Assembly (NCBI GenBank): GCA_945871445.1
Contig: CAMBWI010000002.1
Coordinates: 26,334-90,333 of the forward strand
From: Singulisphaera sp. GP187
Lineage (GTDB): Bacteria > Planctomycetota > Phycisphaerae > Phycisphaerales > SM1A02
Direction: 5' to 3'
DNA length: 64,000 nt
In this document: one piece after another, positions 1 through 8,807 of the stretch
Layout: every line of letters starts with the position of its first letter
How positions within the stretch are numbered: the stretch's first letter is position 1
The notes under the pieces: model-generated
The model's database searches: none
What the model was told of the DNA's origin: nothing
What the model saw: only the letters and a program-made list of their open reading frames with translations
Translations under genes and position numbers: made by a program

Positions 1-483
1 CATGACCCGACGAATCTCGGCAAGGGATGGGTCGACTTCGATTATGACGATGGCTTTGGAAAAAAAGTCAAGTTACTCAACGATGCTGCGATGCAAGCGG
101 TTGGGTCGTACGACGGTGGGCGGATGCTCTTCTTGGGGTTCGGCACTGGACTTGGATCGTGTCTGATCGCTGATCATGTCATCATCCCGACCGAACTTGC
201 TCATATGCCATATCGCAAAGGAAAAACTTTTGAAGATGCTGTGGGTGTGAACGCACTCAAGAAGCACGGGAAAAAAAGGTGGTCAAAGGATGTCCACGAA
301 GTGATCAAAATTCTCTCTGCCGGTCTTCTTCCAGATTATGTTGTCTTGGGCGGTGGAAACGCAGTGCGATTGAAGGAAATTCCAGAGAACTGCAAGCTTG
401 GTGGTAACGCAAACGCATTCACTGGTGGATTCCGACTGTGGACTCCAGAGTGGGCGAAGTCTGTTGCGGTTTATCACAACTAA
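1..483 (+). CDS. ROK-family sugar kinase (3' part), polyphosphate-glucokinase-like
   Basis: The reading frame is open from the first base, so the N-terminus lies outside the window. Visible are a second-phosphate-loop-like glycine cluster (FLGFGTGLGSCLI) and a C-terminal VVLGGGNA nucleotide-site motif, both typical of ROK kinases that phosphorylate glucose from ATP or polyphosphate. The ending with GGNANAFTGGFRLW resembles proteins annotated as ROK or polyphosphate glucokinase. The usual catalytic Asp region lies upstream and cannot be seen. It would act in the cytoplasm, feeding hexose into glycolysis. It converges on lgt, with 16 bases between the two stop codons. Substrate and phosphoryl donor cannot be told from this fragment. 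Confidence 0.7.
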   Translation, partial: HDPTNLGKGWVDFDYDDGFGKKVKLLNDAAMQAVGSYDGGRMLFLGFGTGLGSCLIADHVIIPTELAHMPYRKGKTFEDAVGVNALKKHGKKRWSKDVHEVIKILSAGLLPDYVVLGGGNAVRLKEIPENCKLGGNANAFTGGFRLWTPEWAKSVAVYHN

Positions 484-499
484 TTTTTTACTCACGCAT

Positions 500-1486
500 T
501 CATCGGCGATGAAGCAATCCGCCCATTGGTTTGATTGTTTGGCGTGATGACCACACAATCAGCGCGATTCCGATTGCAATCATCGCGAGTGATAACAACA
601 TTGGAAGTGTCAACAATCCGATCATAAACACGCCTTCGTCGATTTGTCGAAATTGTTCGCTTATCATTCGAGCTGCGCCATATGCCACCAAGAAAACTCC
701 CGCAATGACTCCTGGCCGTCGTGGTCTGAACCAAACGATCGCCATCGCAAGAAACAAGATAGGACCATCTGTGAAGGCTTGAATAAAATTGCTTGGGTAA
801 TACGCTGTCAAGAGCGGCTCAAGTTTCGCTAGAACATCACTGCGGTGAAGATATGCCGCGCGATAGACGGCTTCTGGAAGTGGTTCATTTGGATTCACAA
901 GTGATTGAAGTGGCGCAAGTTTTGCAAGTGGAAAATTTGATTCCAGAATTTCCGCCGGATACTTCACTGACCACCAAGGAGGATTCACCTGCATTGATTC
1001 TGGAAGTGGCTTGCCCCACAATTCGCCGTTCACCCAATTCGCTAATCGACCAAAACATAAACCAAGCGGCGCAGCGAATGCAACGCAATCAAAGAGATGC
1101 AAAATTGGAAGTCGAATGCGGCGCGCGAAGAGCACGCACGCGACCATCGAACCAATTATTCCCCCGTGACTGGACATTCCACCTTTGTGAATATCAAGAA
1201 GACCCCACCACGGCAGCGAAGAGTGAAATGTGATCAAGAGATGCGGTTCGTAAAAAACGACATGGCCTACGCGCCCACCAATGACGACTCCCACTATTAA
1301 ATATGTCATCAAGTCGCCAACTTGCAACATCGTCAAACCAATTCGCTCTCGCCGCGCAAGTTCGCGTAAGAGCAACCAACCAAGAAAAAATCCCGCGGCA
1401 TACGAAATGCCATACCAGCGGACTCCGAACCCTGACGAAAATTCGATGGCGAATGGATCGAGGGTGTGAACAAGAACGGCGAGCAT
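500..1486 (-). CDS. lgt: Prolipoprotein diacylglyceryl transferase Lgt
   Basis: Lgt is an inner-membrane enzyme that moves a diacylglyceryl group from phosphatidylglycerol to the lipobox cysteine of prelipoproteins. The protein has several hydrophobic helices, and the family signature is visible as GRLANWVNGELWG around residue 150, matching the GRxxNFxNxExxG pattern. An upstream HGG (GGMSSHGGIIGS) matches the conserved catalytic-region His-Gly pair. I chose the ATG at 1486 (328 residues). A longer GTG start at 1522 would overlap the divergent trpD start. Its likely clients in this window are lipobox proteins at 29464-30285, 38972-40270, 40301-40774, 45935-46984 and 52562-53083. About 20 bases separate the two divergent starts, so lgt and trpD must share or overlap promoters. 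Confidence 0.93.
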   Translation of the reverse strand: MLAVLVHTLDPFAIEFSSGFGVRWYGISYAAGFFLGWLLLRELARRERIGLTMLQVGDLMTYLIVGVVIGGRVGHVVFYEPHLLITFHSSLPWWGLLDIHKGGMSSHGGIIGSMVACVLFARRIRLPILHLFDCVAFAAPLGLCFGRLANWVNGELWGKPLPESMQVNPPWWSVKYPAEILESNFPLAKLAPLQSLVNPNEPLPEAVYRAAYLHRSDVLAKLEPLLTAYYPSNFIQAFTDGPILFLAMAIVWFRPRRPGVIAGVFLVAYGAARMISEQFRQIDEGVFMIGLLTLPMLLSLAMIAIGIALIVWSSRQTIKPMGGLLHRR

Positions 1487-1509
1487 CTGCGTAGCATCCC
1501 CGACTTGTG

Positions 1510-2604
1510 ATGGAAGCGCCACCCTCCCATGGAAGTCTCAGCGAATTTGCTCGACCAGAGCGACCTGGCGATCTGACGCCTTTCCTTCGGTTGTTAATCC
1601 AAGGGAAATCGCTGTCATTTGAAGAATCGCGTGCCGCATTCGGCGAAATCATGACTGGATCGGCTCATCACGCAGAAATGGGAGCGTTATTAGCGCTCCT
1701 CGCGCGGCGTTTGCCAACCGTCGATGAACTTGCTGGCGCAGCAACTGTCATGCGCGAGCACGCCACGACATTTCCAACTTCCATCGATGCGGCGAAAATT
1801 CTTGACACTGCAGGAACAGGTGGTGCGCCAAAGACATTCAATGTCAGCACGCTTGCTGCGATTGTTGCAGCATCAGCCGGAGTATTCGTTGCGAAGCATG
1901 GCAATCGATCGCGGACTGGTCGAGGATCTGCCGAAGTTTTGGATGCGCTCGGTGTCAAAGTTGATGCGAATGCGATGATTCAGCGGCGGTGTCTGGAAGA
2001 AGCGCGTGTTGCATTTTGTTTTGCGCCGAATCACCATCCAGCTGCACGACATGCAATGCCTGTTCGCAAGGCGTTAGGTTTCCCAACAATTTTTAATTTG
2101 CTTGGACCACTGACAAATCCCGCGCACGCTCGAAGACAAGCAATTGGTGTTTATGACCGTGCATTTGTGCCGATTGTGGCTGAAGTACTCCGTCAACTTG
2201 GCGCGGTTCGTGCTGTGGTTTATCACGGCTTAGATGGGTTGGACGAAATAACAACGGGCGCGCCAACTCTCGTTGCAGAGGTGAAGCATGATGCGCAAGG
2301 TGGATCGGTGCGGATCTATGAAACAACGCCAGAACTCTTGGGAATCGCACGCGTCAACCCACTTTCTATTGCGCCAGAAAATCTAGCTGCCGCAACTTCT
2401 CTTTTTATAGATGTCCTAGAAAACCAGGCTCCAGTTGTTGCGCGCGACATGACACTCATCAATGCAGCAGCGGCCTTGCTTGCGGCGGGAGTTGTTGATG
2501 ATTTGCGCGGGGGGGTTGCAGTCGCACAATCCACCCTGACTTCTGGCGCTGCGCGAGCCACTCTCGCCAATCTTGTTCGCGTTTCGAGCGAGAACAGTGT
2601 GTGA
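1510..2604 (+). CDS. trpD: Anthranilate phosphoribosyltransferase TrpD
   Basis: TrpD joins anthranilate to PRPP, the second step of tryptophan synthesis, in the cytoplasm. The N-terminal helical domain is followed by the PRPP loop DTAGTGGAPKTFNVST, and then KHGNRS, which contacts anthranilate and phosphate. A conserved NLLGPLTNP segment and the HGxDGLDE metal-site motif (YHGLDGLDE) follow. At 364 residues it is of normal length. The flexible loop after KHGNRS reads RTGRGSAEVL rather than the usual VSSxSGSADVL, which is one residue shorter and without the serine pair. I prefer ATG 1510. GTG 1507 is also in frame. No other trp gene is in the window, and the gene is followed 24 bases later by an MscS channel. 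Confidence 0.93.
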   Translation: MEAPPSHGSLSEFARPERPGDLTPFLRLLIQGKSLSFEESRAAFGEIMTGSAHHAEMGALLALLARRLPTVDELAGAATVMREHATTFPTSIDAAKILDTAGTGGAPKTFNVSTLAAIVAASAGVFVAKHGNRSRTGRGSAEVLDALGVKVDANAMIQRRCLEEARVAFCFAPNHHPAARHAMPVRKALGFPTIFNLLGPLTNPAHARRQAIGVYDRAFVPIVAEVLRQLGAVRAVVYHGLDGLDEITTGAPTLVAEVKHDAQGGSVRIYETTPELLGIARVNPLSIAPENLAAATSLFIDVLENQAPVVARDMTLINAAAALLAAGVVDDLRGGVAVAQSTLTSGAARATLANLVRVSSENSV

Positions 2605-2628
2605 TTTCGATATAGTGAGCCGTTCTAT

Positions 2629-3447
2629 ATGGAACAGATTGTAAAAGACTCTGGGATTACACCTCAAGAATGGATTGATATCGCCCTGCTCTATGGCGCG
2701 CCGATTCTGTGGTCTTGCGTGATCCTCATCATTGCTTTTTTTGCATCAGTTTGGATGCGACGGTTGATTGTCAACGCTTGTGAGCGAGCGGAAATCGAAC
2801 CAACACTTTCGCGCTTCTTCGCCAAGTTGACGCGATGGGTGATTTTGTTGTTGGCGGGAATATTTGTGTTAAACAGATTTGGATTCGAAACCGCAAGTTT
2901 CTCCGTGCTGATTGGTGCTGTTGGATTAGCGGTCGGTCTTGCATTCCAAGGAACACTTTCTAACTTTGCGTCTGGAATCATGTTGATGATCTTCCGTCCA
3001 TACAAGATTGGTGATTCGATCATTGCTGCGGGTCAAACAGGAACGGTCTATGAAATTGATTTGTTTTCAACAACCCTCGACACGGTCGACAACAAACGAA
3101 TTTTTATTCCAAACACAGCAATCTTCGGGACGGTGATTACGAATATCAGTTTCCATGAAAAGAGGCGAGTGGATGTTGTTCTGGTCTTGCAACACAGTGC
3201 GGACATCGACAAGACGCGCGCAGCATTAACCGAGGCAGCAACAAAAGTTCCTGGGTGCCTCCCCGATCAACCTGAAATTGTGCTTGTCGACATGGCATCT
3301 GTGGGAATGACTTGGCAAGTACAAGTGTGGAGCCGGTCTGGAGATTTTCTCTCTGTTCGGCAGGCGACAATACGAGAAGTCAAGGTCGCGCTTGATTCAG
3401 CTGGAATTGCATTCGCAATGCCACCAACGATTGACCCGAAACGCTAA
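2629..3447 (+). CDS. Small-conductance mechanosensitive channel, MscS family
   Basis: At 272 residues this is the size of the minimal MscS class. Two N-terminal hydrophobic helices (about residues 18-40 and 60-80) precede the pore helix TM3, seen as VGLAVGLAFQGTLSNFASG. The cytoplasmic beta domain follows (FRPYKIGDSI, then IPNTAIFGTVITN). The family gates an ion-permeable pore when membrane tension rises during osmotic downshock. The gene starts 24 bases after trpD on the same strand, so co-transcription is possible though functionally unrelated. The C-terminal alpha/beta region is complete, and nothing looks truncated. Confidence 0.92.
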   Translation: MEQIVKDSGITPQEWIDIALLYGAPILWSCVILIIAFFASVWMRRLIVNACERAEIEPTLSRFFAKLTRWVILLLAGIFVLNRFGFETASFSVLIGAVGLAVGLAFQGTLSNFASGIMLMIFRPYKIGDSIIAAGQTGTVYEIDLFSTTLDTVDNKRIFIPNTAIFGTVITNISFHEKRRVDVVLVLQHSADIDKTRAALTEAATKVPGCLPDQPEIVLVDMASVGMTWQVQVWSRSGDFLSVRQATIREVKVALDSAGIAFAMPPTIDPKR

Positions 3448-3459
3448 TTGGATTCCATT

Positions 3460-4950
3460 TTATGGTCCAACCCAAAGTCCGTTGACTTGGCGATATCTCG
3501 GAGCGCGTGGAATGCTGTTCGCAACATTATTGCGATTCCAAATCACATCACCACTGCTGTTGACTTCGAAAATACGCCCAGTGTTTGTCAGCGTGATCAG
3601 TGTTGTATTGTCGAGCGTACGAAAAGCTCCACACTGGGTCGCTCCACCATAAATCTGATTTGGTGAACCGTATGTCCACGAGGGAACAATTGGACCAAAT
3701 GGAAGTATGGGGTCGATTAAATAATTTCCAGATGAATCGCGTGGCGGAATGATCTCCATCACGGTGGAATAATCATTTGCGCTGCCTGGGCGATCACCAT
3801 TACAGAAAGACAAAATATTCCCAGCGCCCGGAAGTCCCGCATCAATCCAGGTTGCACTGTGCACAACAAAGAATTGTTGATCGGCGGTTGTCCCTCGGTT
3901 GTAAGTCAGAGGTTTTCCCCAGCGATACAAAAGATCCCCACCGCGACCTCTCACGCCACCAACATGTGTGGCGGCTTGCGCGGTTGTGGTGGAATGATCA
4001 ATGACCCAAAGTTCATTCACCGTGCGCGAACTGACAACGATTTGATCAAGAGAGGGGTTGTAATCGATAGAGTTCATGTGAATCCAATCACCAACTCCCA
4101 TTGGTGCCCCGACCGTTCCTGCATTAATGTTGACCAACTCGGGCTTTGAGCTTATGACCGCATAATTTGGAAACGCAACACTCGTGTCTTGCACAAGGTG
4201 ATCCCAAAGATTCCACCGCCAAACAATGTTGAATGTGCTGTAACTGGTTGGTTGAATCTCAAGAATCGACTCAGACCATATTGGCGTTGTGAGATTCACT
4301 CGACCCATCGCAGTTCCTTCGGCTTGTGTATGTCCCTCCCACACAATGCAAAGGATGTTTCCATTTGGCATCAAACGAATGTCGTGGTGTTGGCAATACT
4401 CGGCATTTGAAACGATGAGGTCGTTGATGATTGTGCCTGCGCCATTGAAAACTTGAATGCGGCCTCCGCGAGCAGCACCGTTGTAAACACCAGGCACAAA
4501 AACAGTCGGACGGACAAGCGATCCATCGCCACGCAAATATGCGACACTGGCGCCGCCAGTAGCCCCAACCCACGTCTTTGCCACAAGACCCGCAGAGTCA
4601 TATGCGGTTGTTGTTGTCGTATTGCTCGTCGTAACAAGCAACCATTCAAGAGCTGGGGCGGGACATACTCCCCAACCGCCAAGGAGTGATGCGAGATCAC
4701 TTCCGTCGGTCGTTCCATCGCCCGTGACATCGCCGCCACTTCCTCCCCAATTCGAAAGCAAACTTGCGAGATCGCCACCATCAACAACGCCGTCACCGTT
4801 GAAATCTGGAGGACAATCCGCGCGCGCAGTTTGAGAAATCACCGTGAATTGAATTGCGGCAAGAAAGACAACAACAGCGCCAGGGAAAAACACAGCGTGA
4901 AATTGATTTGTGATGATTTGTGACTGAAGTCTCATTTGGGATGCAACCAT
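3460..4950 (-). CDS. Secreted arylsulfotransferase-like protein with N-terminal dockerin-type repeats
   Basis: A hydrophobic signal segment (about residues 22-45) ends before ADCP. Two dockerin-type calcium loops follow, DFNGDGVVDGGDLASLL and DVTGDGTTDGSDLASLL, each closing with a WG-type motif. The remaining 390 or so residues resemble the ASST/arylsulfotransferase fold. Markers are HHDIRLMPNGNIL, an RWNLWDHL segment and a WIHMNSIDYNP segment followed by SSRTVNELWVID. Known ASST enzymes move sulfate between phenolic compounds in the periplasm using a transient sulfo-histidine. The histidines in HHDIR and WIHMNS are candidates. Substrate unknown. ATG 4935 (MRLQSQ) is an alternative start. The gene faces comEC divergently across a 177-base gap. 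Confidence 0.72.
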   Translation of the reverse strand: MVASQMRLQSQIITNQFHAVFFPGAVVVFLAAIQFTVISQTARADCPPDFNGDGVVDGGDLASLLSNWGGSGGDVTGDGTTDGSDLASLLGGWGVCPAPALEWLLVTTSNTTTTTAYDSAGLVAKTWVGATGGASVAYLRGDGSLVRPTVFVPGVYNGAARGGRIQVFNGAGTIINDLIVSNAEYCQHHDIRLMPNGNILCIVWEGHTQAEGTAMGRVNLTTPIWSESILEIQPTSYSTFNIVWRWNLWDHLVQDTSVAFPNYAVISSKPELVNINAGTVGAPMGVGDWIHMNSIDYNPSLDQIVVSSRTVNELWVIDHSTTTAQAATHVGGVRGRGGDLLYRWGKPLTYNRGTTADQQFFVVHSATWIDAGLPGAGNILSFCNGDRPGSANDYSTVMEIIPPRDSSGNYLIDPILPFGPIVPSWTYGSPNQIYGGATQCGAFRTLDNTTLITLTNTGRIFEVNSSGDVIWNRNNVANSIPRAPRYRQVNGLWVGP

Positions 4951-5127
4951 AAGACATTTGTCGAGTTGTTCTTTTTAGGGACAAAAAAGATGCAAACAGA
5001 GCGCAAATCATTATCAGAATTTTGGTGGGGTGGATTTGTGAGATAAAAACAAACAATACCGTGTCGGCACAAAAAGAAAAAAGGGAAAACTTTCAGAAAA
5101 GCTTGGGCACATTTATAGCGTGCACCG

Positions 5128-8076
5128 ATGCCGCGCAGGATGGGCGGTCACAAAGCAACGCAACACGCATTCCTTCCTTGGATCGCCGGTGCAATAGTCG
5201 CTGGTGCAGCAAGTGCTGGAATTGCAGTGGGCTTGGTGGAGCCAATCGATGCTTTGGATGAACGTGGTCGACTCATTCTTGTCACCGCGTTGATCACTGT
5301 CGCCATCGCCGCGCACGGAATAGCGTTGGCGTGGCGACGGTGGTCTTTTGTGTCTGCACTCTGCCTCATGATCGCCGCTGCTGCGTTTGGTGCGTTTCGA
5401 GTTGCCGAAGAAAATCAAGAATGGCAGGTATTACTGAAATCGCTTGGTGTGGCGAGGGTTCAACTTGAAGCATCTCACATTGCGAATCCCATTCGAAAAC
5501 TTGTTTGTGTTGAAGGGATAGTTGTTTCAACTCCGCGCATTGATGAGTTTGCGTATCGCGACGAATTGATGAAATGCGATTCGCTTGAAGAAGACACGCT
5601 TGCGCGTTTCGTGCCACGAACACCATCGACTCGATTCGATCTTGAAATCGATTCATTCCTTGATAGCCAAGGAAACCATGTTGAAGTCTTTGCGAAGATT
5701 CGAGTGATTGTTGATGGATCGGTCGCTGGTTGTGTGGCTGGTGATCGAGTGCGAACGAAGGGCTTGTTGAGTGGGTTTGAACTGCCAACAAATCCTGGGG
5801 GTTTCAATTCGGTGGCGTGGAGTCAAATGCGTGGAATCGCTGGATTGTTGTCGATACCAAGTGAATATCTGATCGAACAGCAGGAATGTCCGCTCTTCTG
5901 TGCAACTTCATTTCTTGCTCGATGGCGATCGTATGTCGACGCAAACTTGCAAGATGCGCTCGGTGATCAATCCAGACTTGATGCGACAGCGCTCGTTGCT
6001 GCATCAACAACCGGCGCAAACTGGCCGGGCTTGCGTTCGGTGTCGAAAGCGTTTGCTGCAAGTGGTGTCCAGCATCTCGTTGCGATTTCTGGGTTCAACT
6101 TCGGCATACTTGCGGCGTGCGCACTTTGGTCTATTCGCCGAATGCGATTGGCACCACGCATCGGCGGAGTTGTCTTGGTTGTTCTTGCGATTCTCTTTAT
6201 TGCTTCGATTGAGTCAGAAGTTTCATCGATTCGTGCTGCATTTATGGGGGGAACCACGGCAATCGCGCTTTCGGTTGGTCGCTCAATGCAGTTTGGATCG
6301 TTGATCGGACTGACGGCGATGATTCTTGTTGCGTTTGATCCACTCACTGCATCTCAACCTGGATTTCAGCTCAGCTTTGGTGCGATCTTTGGACTTCGGT
6401 ACATCGCACCAATCGTTGCACGGTGGTTGAGTTGTGCAGTCCGAGGCTATGGACTTTTGGCAACAATTCTTCGCCGCGCATTTGAACCACTTGCTGCGGG
6501 AATTTCTGCGTGGATCGCGACAACGCCAATCGTTGCGTTGCACTTTGGAGTTTGCTCACTCTGGTGTGTTCCTTGCACGATTGCGCTTTCGCCAAGTTTT
6601 GCAGTGATGATTATTTCTTCAAACATTGCTGTCGCTGCACAACCAGTTTGTCCACCAATCGGATTTGTTGCGGGTTGGGTTTCGGTTGTAAACGCTCGAA
6701 TGATTCTTTGTGTTGTGCGATTTTGTGCAACACTTCCAGGAGCTTTGGATGAAGGATCATCCGTCAAAACCATCACAGATGTTGCGGACTGGCGGACACG
6801 AATCGACATGATTGATGTTGGAAATGGTTCGTGTTATCTCATTCGGTCTGGCGCTTCGGCGGTGCTATTTGATTGTGGAAGTCTTGGTTCGGCAGCGGTT
6901 GGTTCACAAACAGTTGTGCCGGCGATGCGAGCATTAGGCGTTCGCTCTCTTGACACCGTCGTGATATCGCATCCGAACCTCGACCACTATGGGGCATTGC
7001 CAGAAGTTGTGAGAGCATTTTCTGTTCGTCGTGTATTTGTGACTCCACAATTCATTCGGTGGGCACGACATGGTGCCGCACACGAAGCGCTGCGCGCTGC
7101 ACAAATGGGTGGAGCAACCATCGAGGAATTTTCGAGGGGTGATGAACATAAGTTTGGATTTATGTGTTGGCGTGCGCTGCATCCTCCTGCAAAAAGTTTT
7201 TTCGCAGATTCGAACGATGGAAGTCTCATCATTCGAATTTCTGATGGAGGTTTTGCACTGCTTTTGGTTGGTGATGCAGCGCGAGAAGCGTGTCATGCTG
7301 TACTCGAATCATCTCTCATTGAAGATCTTCGGGGGATTACTGTGTTTGAGCTTCCGCACCACGGAAGTTTTCGACCAGATGCGGCGGCTCTTGCGATGCG
7401 TGTTGCAAGTCCGATTGTCCTGCAATCAACTGGACCAAATCGTCTTGTGAAAGACAGGTGGGGGACGATCCTTGTTAATACACAAAGACTTGTGACTGCG
7501 CGTGATCGCGCTTGTGCGGTTCTTTGGAAAAATGATGGGATGATTTGGATCGGTCGCTGGACCGGATTGAGATATGAGTGGTGTAATTCTGGAATCCGGC
7601 GAGATTTTCAACAAGGGATCAAAGATATTGATGTGGTCGAATCACAATCGTCGAACACAACTCAATCACCCACCAACAGCGACATCTATCAAGATCGCTC
7701 TGCGCAAGATGACCGTATCGCCAATGGGACCGCCGGCAGCTTCCTCGATCTCGATTTCGAGTGGGCCGTTTTGAATCGTGACACGAACACGCTCTTTGGG
7801 ATTTTTTGTGTTGAGCGAAAAACGCGCGAGTTCTTGGCCGTTTTGGCGAACGACGAATGCGCAATCGGCCCAACCAAGAACGGCTGGTGGAATTTCTACA
7901 TCCGCGCTGAACACGGAAAAGCCCTTGGGGATTTCGTAGACGAGCCGTTCAGGCCCCCTGATCTCGATTGTGGATGCGCCAAGCGGAGCTTCGATCGTGC
8001 TGATGATTGGTGTTGGATATTCCGCGCGCGGGAGAAATATGGTGGTTGGAGCAAAAACTTTTGGCTGGATCAGTGA
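5128..8076 (+). CDS. comEC: ComEC/Rec2-family DNA-uptake channel protein with C-terminal metallo-beta-lactamase domain
   Basis: Several N-terminal hydrophobic helices and an OB-like domain (LVCVEGIVVSTPR) come first. The competence core follows, with the family marker ASGVQHLVAISGFNFG around residue 315 and about eight further helices. The extracytoplasmic metallo-beta-lactamase-like domain begins near residue 565 (DVGNGSCYLI). It keeps HPNLDHYG, LLVGDA and ELPHHGSF, so metal ligands are largely present. The family brings single-stranded DNA across the inner membrane. Recognisable homology ends near residue 815 (base ~7570). The last 165 or so residues have no family resemblance and mostly read the antisense strand of the convergent gene at 7666-8802, a 411-base overlap. 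No other competence gene is in the window. Confidence 0.88.
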   Translation: MPRRMGGHKATQHAFLPWIAGAIVAGAASAGIAVGLVEPIDALDERGRLILVTALITVAIAAHGIALAWRRWSFVSALCLMIAAAAFGAFRVAEENQEWQVLLKSLGVARVQLEASHIANPIRKLVCVEGIVVSTPRIDEFAYRDELMKCDSLEEDTLARFVPRTPSTRFDLEIDSFLDSQGNHVEVFAKIRVIVDGSVAGCVAGDRVRTKGLLSGFELPTNPGGFNSVAWSQMRGIAGLLSIPSEYLIEQQECPLFCATSFLARWRSYVDANLQDALGDQSRLDATALVAASTTGANWPGLRSVSKAFAASGVQHLVAISGFNFGILAACALWSIRRMRLAPRIGGVVLVVLAILFIASIESEVSSIRAAFMGGTTAIALSVGRSMQFGSLIGLTAMILVAFDPLTASQPGFQLSFGAIFGLRYIAPIVARWLSCAVRGYGLLATILRRAFEPLAAGISAWIATTPIVALHFGVCSLWCVPCTIALSPSFAVMIISSNIAVAAQPVCPPIGFVAGWVSVVNARMILCVVRFCATLPGALDEGSSVKTITDVADWRTRIDMIDVGNGSCYLIRSGASAVLFDCGSLGSAAVGSQTVVPAMRALGVRSLDTVVISHPNLDHYGALPEVVRAFSVRRVFVTPQFIRWARHGAAHEALRAAQMGGATIEEFSRGDEHKFGFMCWRALHPPAKSFFADSNDGSLIIRISDGGFALLLVGDAAREACHAVLESSLIEDLRGITVFELPHHGSFRPDAAALAMRVASPIVLQSTGPNRLVKDRWGTILVNTQRLVTARDRACAVLWKNDGMIWIGRWTGLRYEWCNSGIRRDFQQGIKDIDVVESQSSNTTQSPTNSDIYQDRSAQDDRIANGTAGSFLDLDFEWAVLNRDTNTLFGIFCVERKTREFLAVLANDECAIGPTKNGWWNFYIRAEHGKALGDFVDEPFRPPDLDCGCAKRSFDRADDWCWIFRAREKYGGWSKNFWLDQ

Positions 8077-8802
8077 GAGCGGAATGATTCGCTTGGAAGA
8101 TTGCGAAACACACATTATTTCTTCTGAAAATATTGGCTGCGATGAACGGCTCATACCAAGAGTCATGCCCTGTAGAACAAATCCTCCACCGAATCCACCT
8201 GTGATCGAAGTTCCGTCAACGATTGATCCATCTGACAACCAAATTCGTACCGCTGCAATCTGTGGGGGAGCCGATACCAACGCAATTCCAGCAACACGAT
8301 CAAGTGGAACCTCTCGTTTGCTCCCCGCATTTTCGATGATGATTGGGTCGGTAAACGATTCGATAAACCCATTCATCCGATCTCCATTACGCAAAACAAT
8401 CTCATCGAGATCGATTGCGGATGGTGGTTGTGACATTGGTTCAAATTGAATGAATGATGTTCGTTCAATCGGAATATCCATCATGCCCATTCCCGGATGC
8501 TTCCAACGCACAACGAGATCATCTCGATTGCCATGAAAGCCACCGAAGGATGCGATAATCACTTGACCATCAGTTAATTTTGTAAACGAAAACGGACGGC
8601 GCACGATTCTTTCAATGGAGTCATCTTGGGGAATCCACGCCAATACGTTCAAGCCAGCATCATTCCCATTTTCGAAGCGAAACACGCCGACCTCATCAAT
8701 TGTCGCATCAACCCACTGACCTTGTAGAGTTAAAACCTCCACATGCGACATCTCGTCAGATGCGCCGAAAAGAAGCGAGAAAAAACATATGAATGAAATC
8801 AT
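7666..8802 (-). CDS. Secreted protein of unknown function, last gene of the MoxR operon
   Basis: A short hydrophobic N-terminus (FICFFSLLFGAS) looks like a signal peptide. The 378-residue body is rich in beta-strand-like stretches. It contains LTLQGQWVDATIDEV near the start and NGDRMNGFIESF with DRVAGIALV in the middle. The C-terminal 80 residues (DVEIPPAVLG, then VRQNGQELARFSL) loosely recall the sugar-binding NPCBM-type folds common in planctomycetes. That resemblance is weak. Only 5 bases separate it from the upstream prenyltransferase-repeat gene, so it belongs to the operon. Its last 411 bases are covered by comEC on the other strand. I cannot assign a function. A role outside the cytoplasm is inferred from the signal peptide. 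Confidence 0.7.
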   Translation of the reverse strand: MISFICFFSLLFGASDEMSHVEVLTLQGQWVDATIDEVGVFRFENGNDAGLNVLAWIPQDDSIERIVRRPFSFTKLTDGQVIIASFGGFHGNRDDLVVRWKHPGMGMMDIPIERTSFIQFEPMSQPPSAIDLDEIVLRNGDRMNGFIESFTDPIIIENAGSKREVPLDRVAGIALVSAPPQIAAVRIWLSDGSIVDGTSITGGFGGGFVLQGMTLGMSRSSQPIFSEEIMCVSQSSKRIIPLSLIQPKVFAPTTIFLPRAEYPTPIISTIEAPLGASTIEIRGPERLVYEIPKGFSVFSADVEIPPAVLGWADCAFVVRQNGQELARFSLNTKNPKERVRVTIQNGPLEIEIEEAAGGPIGDTVILRRAILIDVAVGG

Positions 8803-8807
8803 GTTTA

